A stretch of 64,000 nucleotides of DNA, taken from positions 3,434,001 through 3,498,000 of the forward strand of contig NZ_CP036536.1 in assembly GCF_005222225.1 (NCBI RefSeq), written 5' to 3'. Both the position numbers and the translations under genes were made by a program. Every line of letters begins with the position of its first letter. The stretch's first letter is position 1. A model generated the notes under the pieces. It worked only from the letters and a program-made list of their open reading frames with translations. It had not been told where the DNA came from and did no database searches. Positions 37,720 through 46,746 of the stretch are shown here, piece by piece. This DNA comes from Salinimonas lutimaris (lineage in GTDB: Bacteria; Pseudomonadota; Gammaproteobacteria; Enterobacterales; Alteromonadaceae).

Positions 37720-38448
37720 CTAAAACGCCAGATAAAATGGCTGGCACAATGCCCGGTACGCCTGACTGTACTGATTGTCCGCTTTGCGAATCAGCAGACT
37801 GGCAAGCTCTGGCGTACTAACCGGCTGACGGGAAAAACCAAACGCGGTGACATGGGAGGGCTTATCCGGTTTTGGTATTACAGTAAGCTGGCGTTGCAGG
37901 CACCAGCCATGCTGGCTGGCTTGCTCAATTATGTGCGCGGCCTGCGCGGTGGGATACAAACACTGTAATGTTCCCTGTTCGCTTATCAGGTTTGCAGTGA
38001 TACCAAACAGCTCATCTGCCGACAGACTGTCTTGCTGACGAGCCTGCTGGCGGGTCTGACTTTGCTGAAGATGAGTGCGGCTTCCCACCTGCCCGTTCGC
38101 AAAATAAGGCGGGTTACACACAATCACATCAAATAAGCCGGCAATATCATGGTGCCGCACATCCGCGTTAAATACAGTAATATCGTCGGGCCAGGGACTG
38201 GCTGCTACATTTTGCCGGGTTTGGCGAACCGCTCCCTCATCAATATCCAGCGCCAGAACCTGACTGCTCTGCCCCATGCGCTGGCGCAGCATAAGCGATA
38301 AAATACCACTGCCGCAGCCAATATCCAGCGCCCTGCCCCGCATCGGCGCCTCACTCCAGCTGCCCAGAATAAAGCTGTCGGTATTCACTTTCATGGCGCA
38401 GTGTTCATGGCTGATAACAAACTGCTTACAGGCAAAGCCGGCAGCCAT
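37720..38448 (-). CDS. trmN6: tRNA1(Val) (adenine(37)-N6)-methyltransferase TrmN6
   Basis: 242 residues. A class I SAM methyltransferase with ALDIGCGSGILSLML for cofactor binding and the N6-adenine catalytic motif NPPYF (VIVCNPPYFANG). The N-terminal CKQFVISHEHCAMKVNTDSFILGSW and the overall length match E. coli YfiC/TrmN6, which methylates A37 of tRNA1(Val). It follows the Rossmann oxidoreductase gene by one base and is probably co-transcribed with it. Confidence 0.93.
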   Translation of the reverse strand: MAAGFACKQFVISHEHCAMKVNTDSFILGSWSEAPMRGRALDIGCGSGILSLMLRQRMGQSSQVLALDIDEGAVRQTRQNVAASPWPDDITVFNADVRHHDIAGLFDVIVCNPPYFANGQVGSRTHLQQSQTRQQARQQDSLSADELFGITANLISEQGTLQCLYPTAQAAHIIEQASQHGWCLQRQLTVIPKPDKPSHVTAFGFSRQPVSTPELASLLIRKADNQYSQAYRALCQPFYLAF

Positions 38449-38449
38449 C

Positions 38450-39091
38450 CTAGCGCTGTCCGCGAAAATGTTGCAGGGTTATCATTTTGCGGGCCACCTC
38501 TTGTGCCGACACCGGCCGGTACTTGCGCAGCGGACCCACCATAATCTTTTGCAGGGCCGGAGCCAGCGTTTGGCCCAGACCTTCCAGCCGGCGTGTATCC
38601 TGACGTTCACCCAGTAACAGTGAGGGCCTGACAGCGGCGGCATGATCCAGCTGGGGCATCCGCATAATCGCGTTTTCCAGCTCGCCTTTAACCCGCAGGT
38701 AAAAGTTTTTGCTTTTGGCATCTGCGCCTACTGACGAAATCCAGACAAAACTGTCACTGCGCTGAGCCCGGGTCAGCTGTGCAGCTACATGCACATATTC
38801 AAAATCGACCCGGCGAAAAGCCTGCCGGCTGCCGGCTTGCTTAAGCGTTGTGCCCAGACAGCAGTACACATGGTTGACCGAGAAATAGCCCTGATAATCC
38901 TGCAAATTATCAAACTCAATTACAATCGGATTCAATTTGCTGTAAGGATCTTTGAACATGCTGGCAGGCAGTGGCCGGCGCACCAGACATGTAACCTTTG
39001 TGTAGCGCGGGTCCTGGAGCAGTTCATTGACCAGCGCCTGCCCCACCAGCCCGGTGGCGCCCAATACTAAAGCAGTTTTATTGCCTGTCAC
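38450..39091 (-). CDS. NAD(P)-binding Rossmann-fold oxidoreductase (HTATIP2/YwnB-like)
   Basis: 213 residues. It opens with ALVLGATGLVGQALVNELL (nucleotide-binding GxxGxxG) and contains FVWISSVGADAKSKNFYLRVKGELE, where Ser/Tyr/Lys fit an atypical SDR of the HTATIP2/TIP30-like type. The start is GTG at 39091 with AGGAT upstream. The substrate is unknown. It is divergent from the S9 peptidase gene and one base from trmN6. Confidence 0.85.
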   Translation of the reverse strand: MTGNKTALVLGATGLVGQALVNELLQDPRYTKVTCLVRRPLPASMFKDPYSKLNPIVIEFDNLQDYQGYFSVNHVYCCLGTTLKQAGSRQAFRRVDFEYVHVAAQLTRAQRSDSFVWISSVGADAKSKNFYLRVKGELENAIMRMPQLDHAAAVRPSLLLGERQDTRRLEGLGQTLAPALQKIMVGPLRKYRPVSAQEVARKMITLQHFRGQR

Positions 39092-39149
39092 CTTGTGTCA
39101 TCCTATTTACAACAGATAACCATCCACAGCCTCAAAAGCGTAGATAATA

Positions 39150-41351
39150 ATGAAAAAAGCGTTAATGATTGGAGCCCTTATGCTCAGCAGCGCCGCATCG
39201 GCAGACTCTCTTACCATCGAACGAATTTTTGAATCACCATCGCTAGATGGTACCGCACCTCGTAATCTTAAAGTATCTCCGGACGGACAGCGAGTGACTT
39301 TTCTGCAAGGAAAAGACACCGATTACGAAAAGCTGGATCTGTGGGAATACAATATTGCCTCGGGAAAAACCCAGATGCTGTTTGATTCTGACAGTTTAGA
39401 TGCAACCGGTCAGGAGCTGTCTGATGAAGAAAAAGCTCGCCGGGAGCGTATGCGCCTGTCTGGCAGCGGTATTGTCAGTTATCAGTGGTCGCAGGATGGT
39501 CAGGCCCTGTTATTTCCGTTAGGCGGTGATGTGTATTACCACCAGCTGGGGCAAAAAGGTGCCAAACGTCTGTTAAATACGGACACCTTTGAGACAGATA
39601 TCAGACTGTCTCCTAAAGGCAATTTCATTTCTTTTATCCGCGATCAGAACCTGTTTGTGAAAAACATCAGTACCGGAGAAGAAAAAGCCATTACCACCGA
39701 AGGCGGCGATAATATTAAGTTCGGGATGGCCGAATTTGTTGCCCAGGAAGAGATGAGCCGGATGACCGGCTACTGGTGGTCGCCGGATGAGCGCTATATT
39801 GCATTTACCAAAGTGGATGAAAGTCCGGTTGAGGTGATCACCCGTTCAGAAATTTATGCTGACGATATTAAAATGATCGAGCAGCGTTACCCTAAAGCCG
39901 GCAACCCCAATGTTCAGGTAGAGCTGGCTATTCAGCAAATTGGCAATGGCCAGCGTCAGTGGGTCGATTTGGGTGACAACAAGGATATTTATCTGGCCCG
40001 TGGCCAGTGGATGCCTGATAGCAAGGTATTTACTTACCAGTGGCAAAGTCGTGACCAGCAGGCGCTCGAATTACGCGGTTATGATATTACGTCTCAACAG
40101 CAGTCGGTATTGCTTAGCGAAAGCAGTGATACCTGGGTGAATCTGCACGATGACCTGCACTTTCTAACCACTTCTGATGACTTCATCTGGGCATCAGAGC
40201 GTGATGGGTTCAAACATCTGTATGTGTTTAACCGCAAAGGTAAAATGCAGCGTCAGCTAACCCAGGGTGACTGGGTGGTGGACAGTGTTGAGGCGATTGA
40301 TGAAAACGCTGGCCTGGTTTATTTTACCGGTCGTAAAGATACGCCTTTAGAGCGTCATCTGTACAGTGTCCCGCTGGCCGGTGGCAAGATTACCCGAATC
40401 TCCCAGCGTGATGGTTTTCATTCTGTCAGCTTTGCCAAAGATGCCTCCATTTATATTGATCAGTTCTCTACCGCCATGCACCCACAGCAAGTCAGCCTGC
40501 ATCAGGCTGATGGTAAACAAATAACCTGGCTGGAAGAAAACAAGGTTGATAAACAGCACCCTTTGTATGCCTATCAGCAGCAAATGATTAAACCGGAATT
40601 CGGCACGCTTGAAACCCCGGACGGCGCAACCCTTTATTACCGCTTATACAAGCCAGCTGATACCAGCACCAAACGCCCGGCCATTGTGTATCTGTATGGG
40701 GGGCCGCACGCGCAGGTGGTCACCAACAGCTGGGGCGGCAACCGCGGGCTGTTAATGCAGTACTGGGCCAGCCAGGGCTATGTGGTATTTTCTATCGACA
40801 ACCGCGGGTCTAACTACCGGGGTAAGGCGTTTGAAGATCCTATCTATAAAAAGATGGGCACCATCGAGGTGGATGATCAGGTAGAAGGTGTTAAATTCCT
40901 GCGTGGTCTGGACTATGTCGATGCCAACCGGATTGGCGTGCACGGCCATAGTTATGGCGGTTACATGACCCTGATGAGCATGTTCAAAGCCGGGGATTAT
41001 TTTGCTGCCGGCGTGTCAGGTGCACCGGTCACCGACTGGCGTTTGTATGATACGCACTATACAGAGCGCTATATGGGTAACCCTCAGACCGATGATGACG
41101 CCTACACAGCATCGTCTGTGTTTCCGTATGCCAAGGACTTAAAAGGCGATCTGCTGATTTATCACGGTATGGCCGACGACAACGTGCTGTTCACTCACAG
41201 TACCCGTTTGTATAAACATCTGCAGGATATGGCCATTCCCTTTGACAGCATGGACTACCCGGGTAAGAAACACAGTATTCGGGGTAAACAAACCGGCATT
41301 CACCTGTATAAAACCATCACCAACTTTTTTGATCGTACGTTAAAACCGTAA
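39150..41351 (+). CDS. Exported S9 family peptidase (dipeptidyl-peptidase IV-like)
   Basis: 733 residues. A signal peptide (cleavage near ASA-DS) is followed by a DPP4 N-terminal beta-propeller (about 60-440, with FVAQEEMSRMTGYWWSPD, the Glu-Glu region that fixes the substrate amino terminus) and a C-terminal alpha/beta-hydrolase with the nucleophile in GHSYGGYM (Ser601); catalytic Asp and His follow in HGMADDNVLF and GKKHSI. It should cleave dipeptides, typically X-Pro or X-Ala, from peptides in the periplasm. Divergent from the oxidoreductase gene, with its own terminator. Confidence 0.94.
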   Translation: MKKALMIGALMLSSAASADSLTIERIFESPSLDGTAPRNLKVSPDGQRVTFLQGKDTDYEKLDLWEYNIASGKTQMLFDSDSLDATGQELSDEEKARRERMRLSGSGIVSYQWSQDGQALLFPLGGDVYYHQLGQKGAKRLLNTDTFETDIRLSPKGNFISFIRDQNLFVKNISTGEEKAITTEGGDNIKFGMAEFVAQEEMSRMTGYWWSPDERYIAFTKVDESPVEVITRSEIYADDIKMIEQRYPKAGNPNVQVELAIQQIGNGQRQWVDLGDNKDIYLARGQWMPDSKVFTYQWQSRDQQALELRGYDITSQQQSVLLSESSDTWVNLHDDLHFLTTSDDFIWASERDGFKHLYVFNRKGKMQRQLTQGDWVVDSVEAIDENAGLVYFTGRKDTPLERHLYSVPLAGGKITRISQRDGFHSVSFAKDASIYIDQFSTAMHPQQVSLHQADGKQITWLEENKVDKQHPLYAYQQQMIKPEFGTLETPDGATLYYRLYKPADTSTKRPAIVYLYGGPHAQVVTNSWGGNRGLLMQYWASQGYVVFSIDNRGSNYRGKAFEDPIYKKMGTIEVDDQVEGVKFLRGLDYVDANRIGVHGHSYGGYMTLMSMFKAGDYFAAGVSGAPVTDWRLYDTHYTERYMGNPQTDDDAYTASSVFPYAKDLKGDLLIYHGMADDNVLFTHSTRLYKHLQDMAIPFDSMDYPGKKHSIRGKQTGIHLYKTITNFFDRTLKP

Positions 41352-41370
41352 TATCAAAATACCGCTAAGT

Positions 41371-41403
41371 ACACGGGATAAAAGCACTTTTCATCCCGTG
41401 TAT
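41371..41403 (+). terminator. Hairpin terminator candidate after the S9 peptidase gene
   Basis: TACACGGGAT (41371-41380) pairs perfectly with ATCCCGTGTA (41394-41403) around a 13-base loop, 20 bases after the peptidase stop. The following TACTTTCGTC is only moderately T-rich. Confidence 0.55.
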
Positions 41404-41614
41404 ACTTTCGTCTACTTCTCGGCAAATTTCTGCACATTCGCTACACATTCAACGCAAAAAACAATACATTTTCCTTACAAAGTGCGATAAGTTAATTATC
41501 GAAGCGCACGGCTTCAACATGCCTGTGGCAGTAAAAGACTGACGTGAAAGTCAGCAAGGCAGGCGTGTAATACAACAAGTAATACCTGCACGACAGAGCA
41601 GGAAAAGGAAAACT

Positions 41615-43450
41615 ATGTTTAATAAAACAATAAAACCAACTTTAGCTGCAAGCCTGGTAGCCCTGACTTTTTCCGCAACCGCTGCGGATGAGCGCTACAT
41701 TATTCAGGTAGATAACAACAGCAAGGGTATTGTTAAAGCTCTGGCCAGGCAGGCCGGCGGTGAGATAAAGGTAGATGCGGACGGCTTTGTTGCTGCCACA
41801 TTTAGCGGAAAATCACTTGAGCAGGTAAAAGGATTATTAAACAACCCTAATATTAAACTGATTGAAGCAGATGAACGTCGTTTTGCATCCGCCCTTTACA
41901 GTGATGATGCCGGCGACCCGATGACCAGCCAGGTAACCCCCTATGCGGTGTATCAGTCTCAGGCTGATCAGGTCACCTTTGACAGCAATGCCGGCATGAA
42001 AGTCTGTGTCATCGACTCGGGTCTGGACAGTTCTAACCCTGACTTTAACTGGTCAGCCATCACCGGTGACAATGATCCGGGTACCGGCAACTGGTTTGAA
42101 AATGGCGGTCCTCACGGTACCCACGTTGCCGGTACTATCGGTGCCGCTGATAACGGCATTGGTGTGGTGGGTATGGCACCAGGTGTGGATATGCACGTTA
42201 TTAAAGTATTTAATGCTGAAGGCTGGGGTTACTCCTCTGATCTGGCCCGTGCAGCTCAGTTATGTCAGCAGGCAGGCGCCAATATCATCAACATGAGCCT
42301 GGGTGGCGGTGGTGCAAACAGCACCGAAGAAAACGCCTTTATTAACTTTAAAAACGCCGGCGGTCTGGCCGTTGCCGCTGCCGGTAACGATGGTAACTCT
42401 GTGCGCTCTTATCCGGCCGGCTATCCGGCTGTCATGATGATTGGCGCTAACGACGCTGACAACAATATTGCTGACTTTTCCCAGTATCCGTCTTGTACCA
42501 CAGGACGAGGCAAGCGGGTAACCGAAGATGAGACCATCTGTGTGGAAGCCACTGCCGGTGGTGTGGATACGCTTTCAACCTATCCGGCTGGCATGGCCAC
42601 CACTTCCGCGTTATCCGCTGACGGGGCATTTTTAGCCTCCTCATCAATGGAAAACAGTGGTGATGCCAGCGGTCAGACCTATTTTATGGGCATAGCCGAT
42701 ACAACCGACAATAATGCCAGTGGCAAGGTTTGTCTGATTGACCGGGGCTCTATTAGTTTTTATGACAAGGTGAAAAACTGTGAGCTGTCAGGCGGCATTG
42801 GCGCTGTTATCATTAACAATGAGCCAGGCATGCTTTACGCCACACTGGGCGACACCAACGATACCTCAATTCCTGCGGTAGGTGTGGCGCAGGAAGACCG
42901 CCAGACAATGCTGGATGCCGCGACGGTCGATATTCGTGTCGGTACTTCAGATTATGGTCTGATGAGCGGCACATCGATGGCGACCCCGGCTGTGGCTGGT
43001 CTGGCCGCACTGGTCTGGTCAAACTACCCGGCCTGCTCTGGTGAAGATGTCCGGGCGGCCTTTAAAGCAACCGCTCTGGATGCCGGCGCCAACGGCAAAG
43101 ATGTTTACTTTGGTTATGGTATTGTGCAGGCCAAAGCAGCAGCCGATTACCTGGCACAACAATCGTGCGCAGGCGGTGATGGTGGCGATACCGGTGGTGA
43201 GCCTAGCGGGGAACTGCAACTAACGGCCTCCGGCTATAAGGTCAAAGGCACCCAGGCGGTGGATCTGAACTGGCTGAATGCCTCTGGTTCACAGGTGGAT
43301 ATTTACCGTAACGGAAATCTGGCGGTCACCACAGCCAATGATGGCGCGTATACAGACAGCCTGAATGTAAAAGGCGGTGGTAGCTATCAATACCAGGTTT
43401 GTGAAGCCGGTACATCGGTATGTACTGCTTCTGTTTCGGTGGTGTTTTAA
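41615..43450 (+). CDS. Secreted S8 subtilisin-like serine protease
   Basis: 611 residues. Signal peptide (cleavage near ATA-AD), an I9-type inhibitor propeptide (about 26-90), then the protease domain with catalytic Asp134 (CVIDSGLDSS), His167 (PHGTHVAGT) and Ser454 (GTSMATPAV). A PA-like insert between His and Ser (about 310-440, GKVCLIDRGSISFYDKVKNC) may affect substrate access. A GGDGGDTGGEPSGE linker leads to a C-terminal Fn3-like beta domain. Likely exported through type II secretion for protein scavenging. The 210-base leader after the upstream hairpin holds a small CTGAC-GTGAAA-GTCAG hairpin. Terminator directly downstream. Confidence 0.95.
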   Translation: MFNKTIKPTLAASLVALTFSATAADERYIIQVDNNSKGIVKALARQAGGEIKVDADGFVAATFSGKSLEQVKGLLNNPNIKLIEADERRFASALYSDDAGDPMTSQVTPYAVYQSQADQVTFDSNAGMKVCVIDSGLDSSNPDFNWSAITGDNDPGTGNWFENGGPHGTHVAGTIGAADNGIGVVGMAPGVDMHVIKVFNAEGWGYSSDLARAAQLCQQAGANIINMSLGGGGANSTEENAFINFKNAGGLAVAAAGNDGNSVRSYPAGYPAVMMIGANDADNNIADFSQYPSCTTGRGKRVTEDETICVEATAGGVDTLSTYPAGMATTSALSADGAFLASSSMENSGDASGQTYFMGIADTTDNNASGKVCLIDRGSISFYDKVKNCELSGGIGAVIINNEPGMLYATLGDTNDTSIPAVGVAQEDRQTMLDAATVDIRVGTSDYGLMSGTSMATPAVAGLAALVWSNYPACSGEDVRAAFKATALDAGANGKDVYFGYGIVQAKAAADYLAQQSCAGGDGGDTGGEPSGELQLTASGYKVKGTQAVDLNWLNASGSQVDIYRNGNLAVTTANDGAYTDSLNVKGGGSYQYQVCEAGTSVCTASVSVVF

Positions 43451-43467
43451 CCTTCGAGTAAAACCAG

Positions 43468-43493
43468 ACAGCCCGCTTTTGCGGGCTGTTTTT
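43468..43493. terminator. Terminator between the convergent S8 protease and PH-domain genes
   Basis: ACAGCCCGC-TTTT-GCGGGCTGT, a perfect 9-bp stem followed by TTTTTA on the plus strand. It lies between two convergent genes, three bases from the PH-protein stop, and could act for both strands, though the minus side has a weaker T-tract. Confidence 0.9.
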
Positions 43494-43495
43494 TA

Positions 43496-43867
43496 TCAGA
43501 ATAAACGGTTTGCCAGCGTTTTCTGAACGCCTGCGGCCGCATTTTTACTCAGCTCAACTTCCACCGGCGCATCCTGTCCGGACACCCAGATTTTCAGCTC
43601 TGAATCCATATCAAAATGGCCGGCGGTTTCTACCACAAACTGGGTGATCGACTTGTACGGAATAGACAAATAGCTAACCTTGCGCCCGCTGATCCCCTGC
43701 TTATCGATAATAATCACCCGGCCTGAGGTGAAAACAATCAGATCCCGCACCAACCGGTAAGCCGTCGTCAGGGTTTCATTGTCTCCCATTACCGGTGCCA
43801 ACTGCTCTTCAACCTCTGCTACATCCACTTCACTGGCGTTGCCCATCAAAGCATCTAACAATCCCAT
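43496..43867 (-). CDS. PH-domain protein (bPH, PF08000-like)
   Basis: 123 residues from ATG 43867 (MGLLDALMGNASEVD), preferred over an ATG eight codons upstream because AAGGA lies just before it and the family starts this way. The body (AYRLVRDLIVFTSGRVIIIDKQGISGRKVSYLSIPYKSI, shown in part) is a bacterial pleckstrin-homology fold; these form oligomers and have no settled function. Confidence 0.85.
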   Translation of the reverse strand: MGLLDALMGNASEVDVAEVEEQLAPVMGDNETLTTAYRLVRDLIVFTSGRVIIIDKQGISGRKVSYLSIPYKSITQFVVETAGHFDMDSELKIWVSGQDAPVEVELSKNAAAGVQKTLANRLF

Positions 43868-44077
43868 TGGTTTATCCTTATTGTTAATCAATCCTGCCTA
43901 TAGTAGCCACTTTCTGACCAGTCTGGCCAGTCGCCTTTTTGCTAATCACCATATTTTTACAGCCCTTTACAGATACTCTGTGCCTGGCATCAGGCGCATC
44001 TTTGCGAAGCACTCGCTCGCAATCGACGACAATGCTAAGGTAAAGCCCACAACAGATTTAAAAGGAACCCGAACGGT

Positions 44078-45082
44078 ATGACGCCTCCCGCTTTTTCCGA
44101 TATCCAGGCTGCTATGCAGCGTCTTCAGGGTAAGGTCAAACGCACCCCCATTGTTGAGTCGACCTTGCTCAACAAGTGGCTGGGTCACCGCATTTTATTT
44201 AAGGCAGAGTGCCTACAGACCGTGGGCGCCTTTAAATTGCGTGGCGCCCTGAATATGCTGGCCAGATGCGCCGAAGAAAATCGTTTGCCCCGGCGCGTAG
44301 TGGCCAACAGCTCAGGTAATCATGCCCAGGCCGTAGCGCAGGCAGCCAGTATGTACCAGTTGCCGGTGACCATTTATGCCGCCCGTAGTATCTCGCCGGT
44401 TAAAGCCGCGGCTACCCGCAGCTATGGCGCACAGTTGGAATTGTTCGACACCCGTCCGCAGGCCGATGAAGCCATTAAACTGGCGGCGCAGGAAGAAAGC
44501 ACCTTGTGGATCCCACCATTTGATCATGCTGATATTATTGCCGGTCAAGGCACCGCAGCGCTCGAAGCACTGGAAGATGCCGGGCCGGTTGATGCGGTAT
44601 TTGCCCCGTGTGGCGGTGGCGGTTTGCTCAGTGGCACCTTACTGGCCACCCGGCATTTACAACCTGAGGCCAAAGTGATCGGCGCTGAGCCCGAGCAGGC
44701 CAATGACGCAGCTATGTCGTTACAAAGTGGTGTAATTGAGCAACTGACCGGCACTCCCGATACGCTGGCTGACGGTGCTGCAACGCCCAGCGTCGGTGTA
44801 CAGACCTTTGAATTTTTACAGCAGCTGGACGATTTTTACGAGGTCAATGAAGTGCAGATAGCTTACTGGACGCAGTGGCTTCAGCACTTACTGAAACTAC
44901 ATATTGAACCTACCTGTGCGATGACCATGGCCGCGGTGACCGCCTGGGCGGTGGAAAACCCGACCCCGGGCACAGCGCTGGTGATGCTCTCAGGCGGCAA
45001 TATCAGCGCTACCAGCATGCAAAAAATATGGGCGCAGGATTATCTGCTGCAGCCTCCAGTGATCACCAACCCGGAACAATAA
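44078..45082 (+). CDS. PLP-dependent threonine/serine dehydratase-like enzyme
   Basis: 334 residues of fold-type II PLP enzymes. The Schiff-base lysine is Lys53 in GAFKLRGALN; SSGNHAQAVA and the phosphate-binding GGGGLLSG loop are present, and the metal/serine-racemase-like SGGNIS closes the domain. It lacks the C-terminal ACT-like regulatory domain of IlvA, so it fits catabolic threonine dehydratase or serine racemase-type enzymes. The following amidohydrolase gene starts two bases after its stop. Confidence 0.88.
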   Translation: MTPPAFSDIQAAMQRLQGKVKRTPIVESTLLNKWLGHRILFKAECLQTVGAFKLRGALNMLARCAEENRLPRRVVANSSGNHAQAVAQAASMYQLPVTIYAARSISPVKAAATRSYGAQLELFDTRPQADEAIKLAAQEESTLWIPPFDHADIIAGQGTAALEALEDAGPVDAVFAPCGGGGLLSGTLLATRHLQPEAKVIGAEPEQANDAAMSLQSGVIEQLTGTPDTLADGAATPSVGVQTFEFLQQLDDFYEVNEVQIAYWTQWLQHLLKLHIEPTCAMTMAAVTAWAVENPTPGTALVMLSGGNISATSMQKIWAQDYLLQPPVITNPEQ

Positions 45083-45084
45083 CC

Positions 45085-46746
45085 ATGAAAAAACTGGCCC
45101 TGCTGCTCAGCGCAGCCTTGCTATCAGGTCTGTCAGCCACCGCGCTGGCAGCGGATGAGATGGTTTATACCAATGTAAAAGGATATACCCTGACGCCACA
45201 GGGCAAGTTAACCACATTTTCTACCCTGCACATCAGTGATGGCAAGGTTGTCGGGCTGGATCAGCCGCTTGATAAACACAGCGATACCCGAGTGATGGAT
45301 GGTCAGGGACAGGTCATGTTACCCGGGCTGACCGACGCACACGGGCATTTACTGGGACTGGGTAGCAGTTTGCTGGAGGTGGACTTGCGCGGCACCACCA
45401 GCAGCCAGAAGGCGGCTGAACAGGTGGCCGCTTTCGCGCTGGCCAACCCGCAACAGGTCTGGATAACCGGTAGCGGCTGGAATCAGGAATTATGGTCCGA
45501 CCGGGCCTTCCCCACAGCACAAACGCTTGATGAGGTGGTGTCAGACCGGCCGGTCTGGCTGGCCCGGGTCGATGTACATGCCGGCTGGGCTAACAGCAAA
45601 GCGTTACAGCTGGCCGGTATAGACAAGAACACGCCGTCGCCTGAGGGCGGTGAAATAGTCAAAGATGACCAGGGTAACCCCACCGGGGTGCTGATTGATA
45701 ATGCCATGAATCTGATGCAGCAGGTGATGCCTGCGCCGGACGCGGCCCAGTTGTCCCGTCAGCTTAGCGCTGCATCAGACCATTTGCTGGAACAGGGCAT
45801 TACCGGCATGCATGATGCCGGCATTACTCATCAGGAGTACGACTTTTACCTGGCCCGGGCGGCTGAACAGGCGCTGCCGGTTCGCATTTACGCGATGCTC
45901 CGGGCAACCGACCCGGACCTGCCTTATCTGCTGGACAACGGCCCGATACGCAGTGCTGATGATTTTTTGTTTATCAACAGTGTTAAAGCTTTTGGCGATG
46001 GCGCGCTGGGAAGTCGTGGCGCCGCCCTGCTTGAACCATACAGTGATGCGCCGCATCAGCATGGTTTGCTGCTAACCCCGGCAACAGAGTTTCCCGCTTT
46101 GTTTGAACAGGTTCTGGGCGCGGGTTTTCAGCTTAACGTACATGCAATAGGCGACAAGGCCAATCATCTGGTACTGAACCAGTTTGAAAAAACGTTTGAA
46201 AGTACCGGCGGGCAGTCTTTACGCAACCGGATTGAGCATGCCCAGGTGATTGCCCCACAAGATTTGCCCCGGTTTGCCCGGTTACAGGTATTACCCTCTA
46301 TGCAGCCGACCCATGCCACCAGCGATAAAAATATGGCCGAGGACCGGTTAGGCAAAGACCGGATGGCAGGCGCCTATGCCTGGCAAACCCTGTTAAAATC
46401 CGGCATTGCCATGCCGCTGGGCTCAGACTTTCCGGTGGAGCTGGCCAACCCGTTTTATGGTATTCACGCCGCGGTGACTCGCCAGGACCGTGATAATCAG
46501 CCGGTTAAAGGCTGGTATGCACACGAAGCGATGTCAGTGGAACAGGCATTTCGGGGCTTTACCATCGATGCCGCTTATGCTGCGCACATGGAAGATACCC
46601 TGGGCACCCTGACCCCCGGCAAATGGGCCGACTTTATTCTGGTCGATCAGGATATCTTTTCGGTACGCCCTCAGGATATATGGAAGACCCGGGTGCTGGA
46701 AACCTGGGTGGCGGGCGAAAAGGTCTATGCGGCCGGCACAGATTAA
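45085..46746 (+). CDS. Exported amidohydrolase, YtcJ-like (amidohydrolase 3 family)
   Basis: 553 residues from ATG 45085, where a signal peptide starts (MKKLALLLSAALLSGL..., cleavage near ALA-AD); the longer frame would run into the preceding gene. Metal ligands of the family are DAHGHL (His86, His88), a later NVHAIGDKAN and RIEHAQV, and the final Asp in PLGSDFPVE. A periplasmic metal-dependent hydrolase of unknown amide or cyclic substrate. Probably co-transcribed with the dehydratase. Its stop abuts the convergent MBL gene with no gap. Confidence 0.9.
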   Translation: MKKLALLLSAALLSGLSATALAADEMVYTNVKGYTLTPQGKLTTFSTLHISDGKVVGLDQPLDKHSDTRVMDGQGQVMLPGLTDAHGHLLGLGSSLLEVDLRGTTSSQKAAEQVAAFALANPQQVWITGSGWNQELWSDRAFPTAQTLDEVVSDRPVWLARVDVHAGWANSKALQLAGIDKNTPSPEGGEIVKDDQGNPTGVLIDNAMNLMQQVMPAPDAAQLSRQLSAASDHLLEQGITGMHDAGITHQEYDFYLARAAEQALPVRIYAMLRATDPDLPYLLDNGPIRSADDFLFINSVKAFGDGALGSRGAALLEPYSDAPHQHGLLLTPATEFPALFEQVLGAGFQLNVHAIGDKANHLVLNQFEKTFESTGGQSLRNRIEHAQVIAPQDLPRFARLQVLPSMQPTHATSDKNMAEDRLGKDRMAGAYAWQTLLKSGIAMPLGSDFPVELANPFYGIHAAVTRQDRDNQPVKGWYAHEAMSVEQAFRGFTIDAAYAAHMEDTLGTLTPGKWADFILVDQDIFSVRPQDIWKTRVLETWVAGEKVYAAGTD

